Source: Streptomyces sp. DI166
GTDB taxonomy: Bacteria > Actinomycetota > Actinomycetes > Streptomycetales > Streptomycetaceae
Assembly: GCF_900091315.1 (NCBI RefSeq)
Contig: NZ_FLSP01000021.1
Location: 36,927-100,926 of the forward strand
Direction: 5' to 3'
DNA: 64,000 nt
Below are positions 37,260 to 45,903 of this stretch, in pieces (position 1 is the stretch's first letter; each line of letters starts with the position of its first letter). A program made the translations under genes and the position numbers. The notes beneath the pieces are model-generated. The model had not been told where the DNA came from, made no database searches, and worked only from the letters and a program-made list of their open reading frames with translations.

Positions 37260-38126
37260 TCAGCTGTTCTCCAGCTCGCTCATCGCCTCGGCCAGGTCGA
37301 AGGTGTCCTTGGCGGGCGGCGCCTTGACGGTGACGGGCTTGTTGTAGTCCAGGAAGGTGATGGTCAGGTCGAGCGGGCCGTCGTCGCCCTTCCCCTTCAT
37401 CCGGAACTGCTTGGTGTGGTCCTCACCGTCGATCCACATGTCCATCGTGAACTCGTCGATGCCCATCTTCTCGTACTGCTTGAGGCTCTTCTCGCGCTTC
37501 TCGCGCGTCTCCTTGTCCTCCTTCTTGAAGGAGTCGCGCAGCGAGTCGAGCGTCACGGTGCCCCGGTAGCGGGTGGTCTCGACGCCGTCGACCTCCTCGG
37601 TGCCGATCTCCTTCACGTCCTCGGCACCGGTGAGGAAGGTGGACTCGGTGGCCGGGTTCTGCTCGGCCGCGTCGGCACCGGGGGCGGCACCGAGTTCGTC
37701 GGCCCCGAGCGCGGACAGGTCGAACTTCATCCAGCTCTTGCCGTCCATCTCCTTGGCCATCCCGGCGTTGCCGCCGATGTACATGGCCTTGTCGACGAGC
37801 CGGATCTCCACGGAGCCGTCGGCGCCCTGGTCGAGAGCCGTCATCTTCATGCTCATCGCCAGCTCGGGCTTCATGCTCATGGACGCCTCGGCCTTGATGC
37901 GGCCCTCCTCGGGCACCTCGCCCTTCATGCGGTAGCGCAGGGACGTGATGTCGTCGGAGTTCTTCGCGGCCTTCGCGACGGCGGCCGCGGGAGACATCTT
38001 CGGGGACTCCCCGCCCTCCCCCTTGGACTCGCTGGAACAGCTCACCGCGCCCGCGGCGAGGGCCACGGCGGCGAGGCCGGCGCCCACGGTGCGGACGCGC
38101 GCGTGGCGGCGTACGGAAGTCCCCAT
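37260..38126 (-). CDS. LppX/LprAFG-like lipoprotein
   Basis: The 288-residue protein begins [20 protein letters not shown] and has a lipobox near AGAVSC (Cys30). The remainder is rich in alternating short strands ([40 protein letters not shown]) and ends [13 protein letters not shown]. This resembles the actinobacterial LppX_LprAFG fold, which holds acylated lipids in a hydrophobic groove, but that assignment is from pattern only. GGGGGGA precedes the ATG. It is inserted between rplA and rplJ with a strong terminator upstream. Confidence 0.8.
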   Translation of the reverse strand: MGTSVRRHARVRTVGAGLAAVALAAGAVSCSSESKGEGGESPKMSPAAAVAKAAKNSDDITSLRYRMKGEVPEEGRIKAEASMSMKPELAMSMKMTALDQGADGSVEIRLVDKAMYIGGNAGMAKEMDGKSWMKFDLSALGADELGAAPGADAAEQNPATESTFLTGAEDVKEIGTEEVDGVETTRYRGTVTLDSLRDSFKKEDKETREKREKSLKQYEKMGIDEFTMDMWIDGEDHTKQFRMKGKGDDGPLDLTITFLDYNKPVTVKAPPAKDTFDLAEAMSELENS

Positions 38127-38239
38127 TGATTTCCCCCCATGAAATGGAATGTATGAGCGATACACAGAGTCACGAGCCTAGCCGATCAAGGGGGAAGCGG
38201 TCGTCTCAATTCCGTACCGGCGAAAGGCCGGAGAACGGG

Positions 38240-38275
38240 AACGGGCCCCGCACCTCGAAAGGTGCGGGGCCCGTT
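38240..38275 (-). terminator. rplKA terminator
   Basis: A perfect 16-bp stem AACGGGCCCCGCACCT/AGGTGCGGGGCCCGTT with a CGAA tetraloop begins 15 bp past the rplA stop, closing the rplK-rplA unit. Confidence 0.9.
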
Positions 38276-38289
38276 CAGGCCTCGGGCGC

Positions 38290-39015
38290 TCAGACGGCGG
38301 CCGGGTCCTCCTCGACGAGGAGGTTGCGGGTGCGGTTCGGGTCGACCGGAATGCCGGGGCCCATCGTGGTGGTGATGGCGGCCTTCTTGATGTAGCGACC
38401 CTTGGCGGCGGACGGCTTCAGACGGAGGATCTCCTCCAGGGCCGCGCCGTAGTTCTCCACCAGCTTGGTGTCGTCGAAGGACACCTTGCCGATGATGAAA
38501 TGCAGGTTCGAGTGCTTGTCGACGCGGAACTCGATCTTGCCGCCCTTGATGTCGTTGACGGCCTTCACGACGTCCGGGGTCACGGTGCCGGTCTTGGGGT
38601 TCGGCATGAGACCACGGGGACCGAGCACGCGGCCGAGGCGGCCGACCTTGCCCATGAGGTCCGGGGTGGCGACGACGGCGTCGAAGTCCAGACGGCCCTT
38701 CGACACCTCGTCGATGAGCTCGTCGGCGCCGACGATGTCGGCGCCCGCGGCACGAGCGGCCTCGGCACGGTCACCGGTCGCGAAGACCAGGACCCGGGCG
38801 GTCTTACCGGTGCCGTGCGGGAGGTTCACGGTGCCACGGACCATCTGGTCGGCCTTGCGCGGGTCGACACCCAGACGGAAGGCGACCTCGACGGTGCCGT
38901 CGAACTTGGTCGTGGAGGTCTCCTTGGCGAGACGGACGGCTTCGAGCGGGGCGTAGAGCTTGTCCCGGTCGACCTTGGCGTCCGCAGCGCGGAGAGACTT
39001 GCTGCGCTTGCTCAC
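38290..39015 (-). CDS. rplA: 50S ribosomal protein L1
   Basis: L1 forms the mobile stalk at the E site; in E. coli it represses rplKA translation. The 241-residue protein begins [20 protein letters not shown] and has the signature [20 protein letters not shown] and the FHFI-like [18 protein letters not shown] segment. It is 76 bp after rplK. Confidence 0.98.
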   Translation of the reverse strand: MSKRSKSLRAADAKVDRDKLYAPLEAVRLAKETSTTKFDGTVEVAFRLGVDPRKADQMVRGTVNLPHGTGKTARVLVFATGDRAEAARAAGADIVGADELIDEVSKGRLDFDAVVATPDLMGKVGRLGRVLGPRGLMPNPKTGTVTPDVVKAVNDIKGGKIEFRVDKHSNLHFIIGKVSFDDTKLVENYGAALEEILRLKPSAAKGRYIKKAAITTTMGPGIPVDPNRTRNLLVEEDPAAV

Positions 39016-39091
39016 TACTGCTCCTGGGGTGTTCTTAGGAGTTGTGGTCCGGGCCGAGCAGGCCCTGCCACTACTGCTGGAAGGTTGGGGT

Positions 39092-39526
39092 TCAGCCCTC
39101 GACCGTGATGCCCATGGAACGGGCGGTGCCGGCGATGATCTTCGCGGCGGCGTCCAGGTCGTTGGCGTTGAGGTCGGGCATCTTGGTGGTGGCGATCTCG
39201 CGGACCTGCGCCTCGGTGATCTTGGCGACCTTGGTCTTGTGCGGCTCGCCGGAGCCCTTCTCCACGCCCGCGGCCTTGAGGATCATCTTGGCGGCCGGCG
39301 GAGTCTTGGTGATGAAGGTGAAGGAGCGGTCCTCGTAGACCGTGATCTCCACCGGGATGACCCAACCGCGCTGCGACTCGGTCGCGGCGTTGTAGGCCTT
39401 GCAGAACTCCATGATGTTCACGCCGTGCTGACCCAGCGCGGGGCCGACCGGCGGAGCCGGGTTGGCGGCACCGGCCTGGATCTGGAGCTTGATGAGCCCC
39501 GTGACCTTCTTCTTCTTGGGAGGCAT
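39092..39526 (-). CDS. rplK: 50S ribosomal protein L11
   Basis: L11 binds the GTPase-associated centre and is required for RelA activation (relC locus) and thiostrepton binding. The 144-residue protein starts [20 protein letters not shown], with the Pro-rich helix [20 protein letters not shown] and a C-terminal rRNA-binding domain. Pro-rich residues associated with thiostrepton resistance and relC changes look wild type. It follows nusG after a strong terminator, so it needs its own promoter. Confidence 0.98.
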
Positions 39527-39628
39527 AGCTCTCCGGGTCCTTTCGATTCGGGTCCTGCCCGCCTCCGGGGACCACCCGGACGCAGGCATACCGCACAACG
39601 ATAACGGGTATGGATGCGCGGCCAAAAA

Positions 39629-39673
39629 CCGAGCAGGTCAGGCAACGCGCGAGCGTCCGCCTGACCTGCTCGG
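39629..39673 (-). terminator. secE-nusG terminator
   Basis: A perfect 14-bp stem CCGAGCAGGTCAGG/CCTGACCTGCTCGG with a 17-nt loop is followed on the minus strand by TTTTT, the best classical Rho-independent terminator in the window. rplKA is therefore separately promoted from 39527-39628. Confidence 0.9.
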
Positions 39674-39694
39674 AAGCAGTCGTTCCAGAAGGTG

Positions 39695-40510
39695 TCAGTT
39701 CTTCTGGATCTGGTCGAAGCTCAGCTCGACCGGGGTCTCGCGACCGAAGATCTCCACCAGACCCTTGACCTTCTTGGAGTCGGGGTTGATCTCGTTGATG
39801 GTCGCCTGCAGCGTGGCGAACGGGCCGTCGGTGACGGTGACCGAGTCGCCGACCTCGAAGTCCAGCACCTGGACCTCGACCTTGCGCTGCGGGGCAGGCT
39901 TGCCCTCGGCCTCGGCGGCCTCGCGGGCGGCCTTCTCCTCGGCCTCCGGGGCGAGCATCTTGACGATCTCGTCCAGGGTCAGCGGGTACGGGTCGTAGGC
40001 GTTGCCCACGAAGCCGGTGACGCCGGGGGTGTTGCGGACGACGCCCCAGGACTCGTTGGTGAGGTCCATGCGGACCAGGACGTAGCCCGGCAGCTTGTTC
40101 TGCTTGATCGTCTTGCGGTCGCCGTTCTTGATCTGGACGACCTCTTCCTGCGGCACTTCGGCCTGGAAGATGTAGTCCTCGACGTTCAGCGAGACGGCGC
40201 GCTGCTCAAGGTTCGTCTTCACCCGGTTCTCGTAACCGGCGTAGGTGTGGATGACGTACCACTCGCCGGGCAGGGTGCGCAGTTCCTCGCGCAGGGCGGC
40301 GACGGGGTCCACCGGCTCGGCCGGCTCCTCGTCGGCCTCCTCGGCCTCGCCCTCGGCGTCCGCGGCCGCCTCCTCCGCCTCTTCCTCGGCGGTCTCGGCG
40401 TCGGCAGCCTCGACCTGGTCCAGGTCCTCGTCCGCGCCCTCGACGCTGTCGAGCTCGCCTTCGACAGTCTCGTCGGGCTCGATGGCGTCGTTCAGGTTCT
40501 GGTCAGACAC
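39695..40510 (-). CDS. nusG: Transcription factor NusG with long acidic N-terminus
   Basis: Couples RNA polymerase to Rho, S10 and the ribosome. The 271-residue protein has a highly acidic extension of about 80 residues (for example [20 protein letters not shown]), then the NGN domain ([20 protein letters not shown]) and a KOW domain ([20 protein letters not shown]). E. coli NusG has only 181 residues and lacks the extension, which is usual for actinobacteria. It is 81 bp after secE. Confidence 0.97.
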   Translation of the reverse strand: MSDQNLNDAIEPDETVEGELDSVEGADEDLDQVEAADAETAEEEAEEAAADAEGEAEEADEEPAEPVDPVAALREELRTLPGEWYVIHTYAGYENRVKTNLEQRAVSLNVEDYIFQAEVPQEEVVQIKNGDRKTIKQNKLPGYVLVRMDLTNESWGVVRNTPGVTGFVGNAYDPYPLTLDEIVKMLAPEAEEKAAREAAEAEGKPAPQRKVEVQVLDFEVGDSVTVTDGPFATLQATINEINPDSKKVKGLVEIFGRETPVELSFDQIQKN

Positions 40511-40591
40511 GGTGGCTGCTTCTTCCTGGATACATAGGGGTGGAACATGCGAAAAGGGGCGCCGGTAACCGCGGCGCCCTTCGCTCCTTGC

Positions 40592-40879
40592 TCAGCCGAA
40601 GACGTACTTGGCGGCGTGGTCGAGCCCATAGTCAATCACGGTCACCAGGCCGATCATGATGACGACGAAGACAATCACCACGGTCGTGTAAGTCGTCAGC
40701 TGGCTGCGCGTCGGCCAGACGACCTTACGGAGCTCGGCAACAATCTGCCGGTAGAAGAGGGCAAGGCGCTTCAGCGGGCCCTTCTTGGCGCGCTTACCGC
40801 CCTTGCGGGTCTTCTTCTTCGAATCTGGCGCCTCGTCCTGGGCATCAGGCATGTCGATGGAGCCCACGGCGTCCGTCAC
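40592..40879 (-). CDS. secE: Preprotein translocase subunit SecE
   Basis: Clamp subunit of SecYEG. The 95-residue protein has a polar, Lys-rich N-terminus (KKKTRKGGKRAKKGPLKRLA), the amphipathic motif RQIVAELRKVVWPTRSQL and one C-terminal membrane span (TVVIVFVVIMIGLVTVI). This is the short, single-span form. It is directly downstream of tRNA-Trp. Confidence 0.97.
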   Translation of the reverse strand: MTDAVGSIDMPDAQDEAPDSKKKTRKGGKRAKKGPLKRLALFYRQIVAELRKVVWPTRSQLTTYTTVVIVFVVIMIGLVTVIDYGLDHAAKYVFG

Positions 40880-40987
40880 TCGTCCTCACCTGATTCCGGG
40901 TCGTGGCCGTGCCGCGCCCGGTCTGAGCCGCACGGCGGTGCATTGCTGTACGTACATGCGCACACATCCTGGCGAAGGTGTGTGTAG

Positions 40988-41060
40988 CAGGGCCGGAGGG
41001 ACTTGAACCCCCAACCGCTGGTTTTGGAGACCAGTGCTCTACCAATTGAGCTACGACCCT
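40988..41060 (-). tRNA. tRNA-Trp (CCA)
   Basis: The 73-nt cloverleaf reads AGGGTCGTAGCTCAATTGG at the 5' end, with anticodon loop CTCCAAA (anticodon CCA), T-arm GGTTCAAGTCC and acceptor 3' strand CGGCCCT plus discriminator G. CCA is not encoded. The acceptor stem has one T-G wobble. It lies about 110 bp upstream of secE on the same strand, the conserved actinobacterial trpT-secE-nusG order. Confidence 0.95.
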
Positions 41061-41310
41061 TTGTGTGCTCCCCAACGTACCGCATCCGGACGGGTGCTCG
41101 GTGTGCACCGTGCGAGTGCGGGCTGCTGAAGGCCAACGAGGTGAGAGTGTACGTGGTCTTGGGCCCCCCGTCGAACAGAAAGTGCCCGTGGGAGCCCCGG
41201 AGATGAAAGATCACCCAGCCCGCGGGCCGGATCCGGACGGTTGTTCAGCCGTTGTTCAGTCTGTGAAACCCGTGTGCCGGGGATATTTCGGGTCTGGAAC
41301 GATGGGTCCC
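41061..41310 (+). promoter_or_regulatory. aspC upstream region
   Basis: This 250-bp divergent gap contains a direct repeat of GTTGTTCAG at 41240-41248 and 41251-41259, an 11-bp period (one helical turn), followed by an AT-richer GATATTTC around 41282. These may be a regulator site and the -10 region of the aminotransferase gene, whose leader would be very short. Confidence 0.4.
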
Positions 41311-42534
41311 ATGAGCGCTGCTACCCCTCCCACCGAGCGCCGGGTCTCCGCCCGAGTCGGCGCGATCTCCGAGTCCGCCACCCTCGCCGTGGACGCCAAG
41401 GCCAAGGCCCTCAAGGCCGCCGGGCGACCGGTGATCGGCTTCGGCGCCGGTGAGCCGGACTTCCCGACGCCGGACTACATCGTCGAAGCCGCCATCGAGG
41501 CGTGCAAGAACCCCAAGTACCACCGCTACACCCCGGCCGGCGGTCTGCCCGAGCTGAAGGCCGCGATCGCCGCGAAGACGCTGCGCGACTCCGGCTACGA
41601 GCCCGACGTGTCGCAGATCCTGGTCACCAACGGCGGCAAGCAGGCGATCTACGAGGCGTTCGCCGCGATCCTCGACCCGGGCGACGAGGTCATCGTCCCC
41701 GCGCCGTACTGGACCACGTACCCGGAGTCGATCCGGCTGGCCGGCGGTGTCCCGGTGGAGGTCGTCGCCGACGAGACCACCGGCTACCGCGTCTCCGTGG
41801 AGCAGCTGGAGGCCGCGCGCACCGAGAAGACCAAGGTCGTCCTGTTCGTGTCGCCGTCCAACCCGACCGGCGCCGTCTACAGCGAGGCCGACACCGAGGC
41901 GATCGGCCGCTGGGCGGTCGAGCACGGCCTGTGGGTGATGACGGACGAGATCTACGAGCACCTCGTCTACGGCGACGCCGCCGCCGTCTCCCTGCCGGGG
42001 CTGCTGCCCGAGCTGCGCGACAAGTGCGTCGTGGTCAACGGTGTCGCCAAGACGTACGCCATGACGGGCTGGCGGGTCGGCTGGATCATCGGCCCGAAGG
42101 ACGTCGTCAAGGCCGCCACCAACCTCCAGTCGCACGCCACGTCGAACGTCTCCAACGTGGCGCAGGTGGCCGCGCTCGCCGCCGTCTCCGGTGACCTGGA
42201 GGCCGTCGCGAAGATGCGCGAGGCCTTCGACCGCCGCCGCAAGACGATCGTGCGGATGCTCAACGAGATCGACGGCGTGGTCTGCCCGGAGCCCGAGGGC
42301 GCGTTCTACGCGTACCCGTCGGTCAAGGCCCTGCTGGGCAAGGAGATCCGCGGCAAGCGCCCGCAGACCAGCGTCGAGCTGGCCGAACTGATCCTGGAGC
42401 AGGCCGAGGTCGCGGTCGTCCCGGGCGAGGCGTTCGGCACGCCGGGCTATCTGCGGCTGTCGTACGCGCTCGGCGACGAGGACCTCGTCGAGGGTGTGAG
42501 CCGGATCCAGAAGCTGCTGGCGGAGGCCAAGTAG
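41311..42534 (+). CDS. Aspartate aminotransferase, class I/II PLP enzyme
   Basis: Transaminates aspartate/glutamate with 2-oxo acids. The 407-residue protein starts [20 protein letters not shown]; an in-frame ATG lies three codons upstream. PLP-site residues are Asn184 (SPSNPTG), Asp212 and Tyr215 (TDEIYEH), and Lys247 ([15 protein letters not shown]). The C-terminal substrate arginine is in [10 protein letters not shown]. The sequence is of the subgroup Ib (thermostable) AspC type found at this place in Streptomyces. A strong terminator follows. Confidence 0.94.
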   Translation: MSAATPPTERRVSARVGAISESATLAVDAKAKALKAAGRPVIGFGAGEPDFPTPDYIVEAAIEACKNPKYHRYTPAGGLPELKAAIAAKTLRDSGYEPDVSQILVTNGGKQAIYEAFAAILDPGDEVIVPAPYWTTYPESIRLAGGVPVEVVADETTGYRVSVEQLEAARTEKTKVVLFVSPSNPTGAVYSEADTEAIGRWAVEHGLWVMTDEIYEHLVYGDAAAVSLPGLLPELRDKCVVVNGVAKTYAMTGWRVGWIIGPKDVVKAATNLQSHATSNVSNVAQVAALAAVSGDLEAVAKMREAFDRRRKTIVRMLNEIDGVVCPEPEGAFYAYPSVKALLGKEIRGKRPQTSVELAELILEQAEVAVVPGEAFGTPGYLRLSYALGDEDLVEGVSRIQKLLAEAK

Positions 42535-42550
42535 CCGCCTTCGTGCGTGC

Positions 42551-42579
42551 GGGGCACCCGGGAACCTCCCGGGTGCCCC
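42551..42579 (+). terminator. Terminator after aspartate aminotransferase
   Basis: A perfect 12-bp stem GGGGCACCCGGG/CCCGGGTGCCCC with an AACCT loop is followed by GTTCTTTT. The 13-nt segment GTTCTTTTGTGCG is repeated directly afterwards (42580-42592 and 42597-42609). Confidence 0.88.
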
Positions 42580-42671
42580 GTTCTTTTGTGCGCGCAGTTC
42601 TTTTGTGCGAGCAAGACCACGAACGGGGAAAGCGGTACCGGGACGGCGGTTGCGTACGGCAGGATCCTGGG

Positions 42672-43739
42672 ATGGAGCGTGTACGTGATGTCTCTGAGCT
42701 GCCGAAGGCCCATCTGCACCTGCACTTCACCGGGTCGATGCGGCCCGGCACCGTTCTGGAACTGGCCGACAAGTACGGCGTACGCCTGCCGGAGGCGCTC
42801 TCGGACGCCCTGATCAGCGGGGAGCCCCCACAGCTGCGGGCGACCGACGAGCGGGGCTGGTTCCGCTTCCAGCGGCTGTACGACGCGGCGCGCTCGTGCC
42901 TGCGCCAGCCCGAGGACATCCAGCGCCTGGTGCGCGAGGCGGCCGAGGAGGATCTGAAGGACGGCTCGGGCTGGCTGGAGATCCAGGTGGACCCGACGTC
43001 GTACGCGCCCCGGCTCGGCGGGCTGATCCCGGCGCTGGAGATCATCCTGGACGCGGTCGAGACGACCTCCCGGGACACCGGGCTCGGGATGCGGGTGCTG
43101 GTCGCGGCGAACAGGATGAAGCACCCCCTGGACGCCCGCACGCTGGCCCGGCTGGCGGTGCGCTACGCGGACCGCGGGGTGATCGGCTTCGGGCTCTCCA
43201 ACGACGAACGGCGGGGTATGGCACGGGACTTCGACCGGGCGTTCGCCATCGCACGGGACGGCGGGCTGCTCTCCGCGCCGCACGGCGGCGAGCTGACGGG
43301 TCCGGCCTCGGTCCGGGACTGTCTGGACGACCTGGAGGCGAACCGTATCGGCCACGGTGTGCGGGCGGCGGAGGACCCGCGGCTGCTCAAGCGTCTGGCC
43401 GACCGGGGCGTCACCTGCGAGGTGTGCCCGGCCTCCAACGTGGCCCTCGGCGTCTACGAGAAGCCTCAGGACGTCCCCCTGCGCACGCTGTTCGAGGCGG
43501 GTGTGCCGCTGGCCCTGGGCGCGGACGACCCGCTGCTGTTCGGCTCCCGGCTGGCGGCCCAGTACGACATCGCCCGCCGGCACCACTCCTTCACGGACGC
43601 GGAACTGGCGGAACTGGCCCGGCAGTCGGTCCGCGGCTCCGCGGCGCCGGAGGACGTCAAGGACCGGCTGCTGGCCGGGATCGACCGGTGGCTGACCGGC
43701 CCGGCCGACGGAAGTGGGCGTACGGCGGATACGGCTTGA
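42672..43739 (+). CDS. Adenosine deaminase family protein
   Basis: Zinc-dependent purine deaminase family, 355 residues. The start is MERVRDVSELPKAHLHLHFT. Metal and catalytic motifs are HLHLHFTGS (HxH), APHGGELTG, RIGHGVRAAEDP and ALGADDPLLFG; the usual SLNTDDP motif reads ALGADDP here. The family deaminates adenosine, adenine or related aminopurines; the exact substrate cannot be fixed from sequence alone. Its 3' end overlaps a convergent unknown gene by 83 bp. Confidence 0.9.
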   Translation: MERVRDVSELPKAHLHLHFTGSMRPGTVLELADKYGVRLPEALSDALISGEPPQLRATDERGWFRFQRLYDAARSCLRQPEDIQRLVREAAEEDLKDGSGWLEIQVDPTSYAPRLGGLIPALEIILDAVETTSRDTGLGMRVLVAANRMKHPLDARTLARLAVRYADRGVIGFGLSNDERRGMARDFDRAFAIARDGGLLSAPHGGELTGPASVRDCLDDLEANRIGHGVRAAEDPRLLKRLADRGVTCEVCPASNVALGVYEKPQDVPLRTLFEAGVPLALGADDPLLFGSRLAAQYDIARRHHSFTDAELAELARQSVRGSAAPEDVKDRLLAGIDRWLTGPADGSGRTADTA

Positions 43740-44352
43740 AGCAGAGCAGCACCTCGTAGGGGTGCCCGCCCCCGGGCGGCTGGGTCAGCGGCAGGCTGCT
43801 CATGAACGCCGAGTGCCCTTCGACGACTCGCTTGTGCCGCGGCCCGAATCCCGCCGCGTGGGCGCACGCGACGGCGGAATCGGCGAATGCCTCCCGGGTG
43901 CCGAAGAGGAACAGCGTCCGCGCGTGGGTGACGTGCCGCAGGTCCTCCCGGTCCCACGTGGCTTCCTGCCAGGCCCTGGCGTCCCGCGCGGTGCGTGCCT
44001 CGTCGGTGCGGGCCGTGAGCGGCGTCCCCTGCCGCAGCCTGTGCCGCAGTTCTGGCCACTGGCTGGGGCGCAGGCCGTAGGAGGTGTGGGCCAGGACGAG
44101 GTCGACCCGCTCGCCCCGGCCCTCGTCGGGCGGGACGCCGTCGCGCAGGGGCACATGGACGATCGTGTGCCGCGAGTAGGCCGCGAAGGAGAACAGCGCC
44201 GCCAGCCGGTTCAGCCCGTCGTGGTCGCCGAGCAGCAACCCGATGGGCTCGGGGGCGGTCAGGGAGGTGTGGCGCAGGGGCGTGCGCGGCTGGACCACCC
44301 GGTGTTCGTGCGGCCCGGTTCTGGGCCGGAACTCGGTGAGCCGCAGCCGCAT
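43657..44352 (-). CDS. Conserved protein of unknown function overlapping add-like gene
   Basis: A 231-residue frame starting MRLRLTEFRPRTGPHEHRVV. The middle part is globular in composition (PIGLLLGDHDGLNRLAALFS, RVDLVLAHTSYGLRPSQW, RTLFLFGTREAFADSAVACA), with no signal peptide or membrane span. The last 27 codons overlap the convergent deaminase gene. It begins 11 bp after murB on the same strand, so the two may be co-transcribed. I do not recognise the family. Composition and placement favour a real gene, although the overlap means the C-terminus could be misjudged. Confidence 0.65.
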   Translation of the reverse strand: MRLRLTEFRPRTGPHEHRVVQPRTPLRHTSLTAPEPIGLLLGDHDGLNRLAALFSFAAYSRHTIVHVPLRDGVPPDEGRGERVDLVLAHTSYGLRPSQWPELRHRLRQGTPLTARTDEARTARDARAWQEATWDREDLRHVTHARTLFLFGTREAFADSAVACAHAAGFGPRHKRVVEGHSAFMSSLPLTQPPGGGHPYEVLLCFKPYPPYAHFRRPGRSATGRSRPAAGP

Positions 44353-44363
44353 GCGCGGGCGCC

Positions 44364-45419
44364 CTACAGGCTCACGCCGACGGTCACCGGCTCGTTGACC
44401 AGGGTGATGCCGAACGCCTCGCGGACGCCGGCGACGACCTCGCGGGCCAGGGTCAGCAGGTCCTCGGTGGTGGCCTCGCCGCGGTTGGTGAGGGCGAGGG
44501 TGTGCTTGGTGGAGATACGGGCGGGGCCGGTGCCGTAGCCCTTGGTGAAGCCCGCCTTGTCGATCAGCCAGGCGGCGGAGGTCTTGGTGTGCCCCTCCCC
44601 CGCCGGGTAGGCCGGCGGCTCCACGTCGTCGCCGAGCCGCTCCTTCACGCGCGCGTGGAAGTGCGCGAACTGCTCGTCGGTGAGGATCGGGTTGGTGAAG
44701 AAGGACCCGGCGGACCAGGTGTCGTGGTCCTCGGGGTCGAGGACCATGCCCTTCCCGGCCCGCAGCTTCAGCACGGTCTCCCGCGCGGAGGCCAGCGGCA
44801 CCCGGTCGCCGGGCTCCACGCCGAGCGCGCGGGCGGTCTCGGCGTACCGGATCGGCCCGGACAGCCCGCCCGCGTCCTCCAGCTCGAACCGCACGCGCAG
44901 GACGACGTAGCGCTCGGCATCGGACTTGAAGCGGCTGTGGCGGTAGGAGAAGGCGCACTCCTCGTTGGTCAGCGTGACCGTCTCGCCGCTGCGCCGGTCG
45001 TAGGCGATGACCTCGGTGATGGTGGAGGCGACCTCCTGGCCGTACGCGCCGACGTTCTGGATCGGGGTGGCGCCGGCCGAGCCGGGGATGCCGGCCAGGC
45101 ACTCGACGCCCGCGAGTCCGGCCTCGACGGTGCGGGCGACGGCGTCGGTCCACACCTCGCCCGCGGCGAGCTCCACGCGCGTGCCGGAGATTTCCAGGCC
45201 CTTGGTGGCGATGACCAGGGCGGTTCCGTCGAAGCCCTTGTCGCCGATGACCAGGTTGGAGCCGCCTCCGATGATCAGCAGCGGGGTGCCCGCGGCGTCC
45301 GCCTCGCGGACGGCGGCGATCACCTCGGCGTCGGTGGTGGCGGTGACCAGCCGGGTGGCCGGTCCGCCCAGGCGGAAGGTGGTCAGCGGGGCGAGGGGGG
45401 CATCGTGGAGTTCCTGCAC
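44364..45419 (-). CDS. murB: UDP-N-acetylmuramate dehydrogenase
   Basis: FAD enzyme reducing UDP-GlcNAc-enolpyruvate to UDP-MurNAc, the second committed step of peptidoglycan synthesis. The 351-residue type I protein has the FAD-binding segments LIIGGGSNLVIGDKGFDGTA and LAGIPGSAGATPIQNVGAYG, the substrate tyrosine region SYRHSRFKSD, the proton-donor serine in SAGSFFTNP and the AAWLIDKAGFTKG signature. A terminator lies just upstream, so it has its own promoter near 45420-45437 or reads through. Confidence 0.96.
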   Translation of the reverse strand: MQELHDAPLAPLTTFRLGGPATRLVTATTDAEVIAAVREADAAGTPLLIIGGGSNLVIGDKGFDGTALVIATKGLEISGTRVELAAGEVWTDAVARTVEAGLAGVECLAGIPGSAGATPIQNVGAYGQEVASTITEVIAYDRRSGETVTLTNEECAFSYRHSRFKSDAERYVVLRVRFELEDAGGLSGPIRYAETARALGVEPGDRVPLASARETVLKLRAGKGMVLDPEDHDTWSAGSFFTNPILTDEQFAHFHARVKERLGDDVEPPAYPAGEGHTKTSAAWLIDKAGFTKGYGTGPARISTKHTLALTNRGEATTEDLLTLAREVVAGVREAFGITLVNEPVTVGVSL

Positions 45420-45437
45420 GCGCTCAAGGGTACGAGA

Positions 45438-45465
45438 ACGGCCCCGCCGGTCAGGGCGGGGCCGT
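45438..45465 (-). terminator. Terminator after the MFS/small-protein operon
   Basis: An 11-bp stem ACGGCCCCGCC/GGCGGGGCCGT with a GGTCAG loop lies 42 bp past the stop of the 126-residue protein gene and separates the efflux cassette from murB. Confidence 0.75.
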
Positions 45466-45507
45466 GTCGTCGCGGTGTCCGGGGTTGTGCTGTGCGGTGC
45501 CCTGGGC

Positions 45508-45888
45508 TCAGCGCAGTCGGCGTTCGGCCTCGGCCCAGTCGAGCGGGAGGTCCTCGCTCTTCGCCGTCCAGGAGGCGAACTTCGAGTCCCGCATAAGGGG
45601 GGCTAGCCTGCGGGCGGTCGGGGCGTGGGTGCCGGTACGGGAGAACTCCTTGAGGGCCTGCGGGGACTCCCAGGCGGACAGGGTCCAGAAGGTCCGCCGG
45701 AACACCTGCGCCTTGAGCGTGGCGCCGCATCCGCCGGGCGCCCGGCTGACCTGCCGCCACACGCCGGGGGTGCGGAGGAAGAACCGCAGTGCGCCCATGA
45801 GGCTGGTGGTCTCGAAGCGGGAAGCGAACACGTGTACCTCGGTGCCGGGGGGCGGGGTCTGCGGAGCGGTCCAGGGAAGCGTGGGCAT
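45508..45888 (-). CDS. Small protein resembling ABM-type dimeric alpha-beta barrel
   Basis: The 126-residue protein begins MPTLPWTAPQTPPPGTEVHV. Segments such as VHVFASRFETTSLMGALRFF and RTFWTLSAWESPQALKEFSR resemble the antibiotic-biosynthesis-monooxygenase/DUF3291-like superfamily, which contains heme-degrading and quinone-modifying enzymes and non-catalytic members. That family call is by pattern and tentative. It follows the MFS transporter gene by 15 bp, so it belongs to the same operon under the TetR regulator. Confidence 0.7.
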   Translation of the reverse strand: MPTLPWTAPQTPPPGTEVHVFASRFETTSLMGALRFFLRTPGVWRQVSRAPGGCGATLKAQVFRRTFWTLSAWESPQALKEFSRTGTHAPTARRLAPLMRDSKFASWTAKSEDLPLDWAEAERRLR

Positions 45889-45903
45889 GTCGGTCTCCTC
45901 TCG

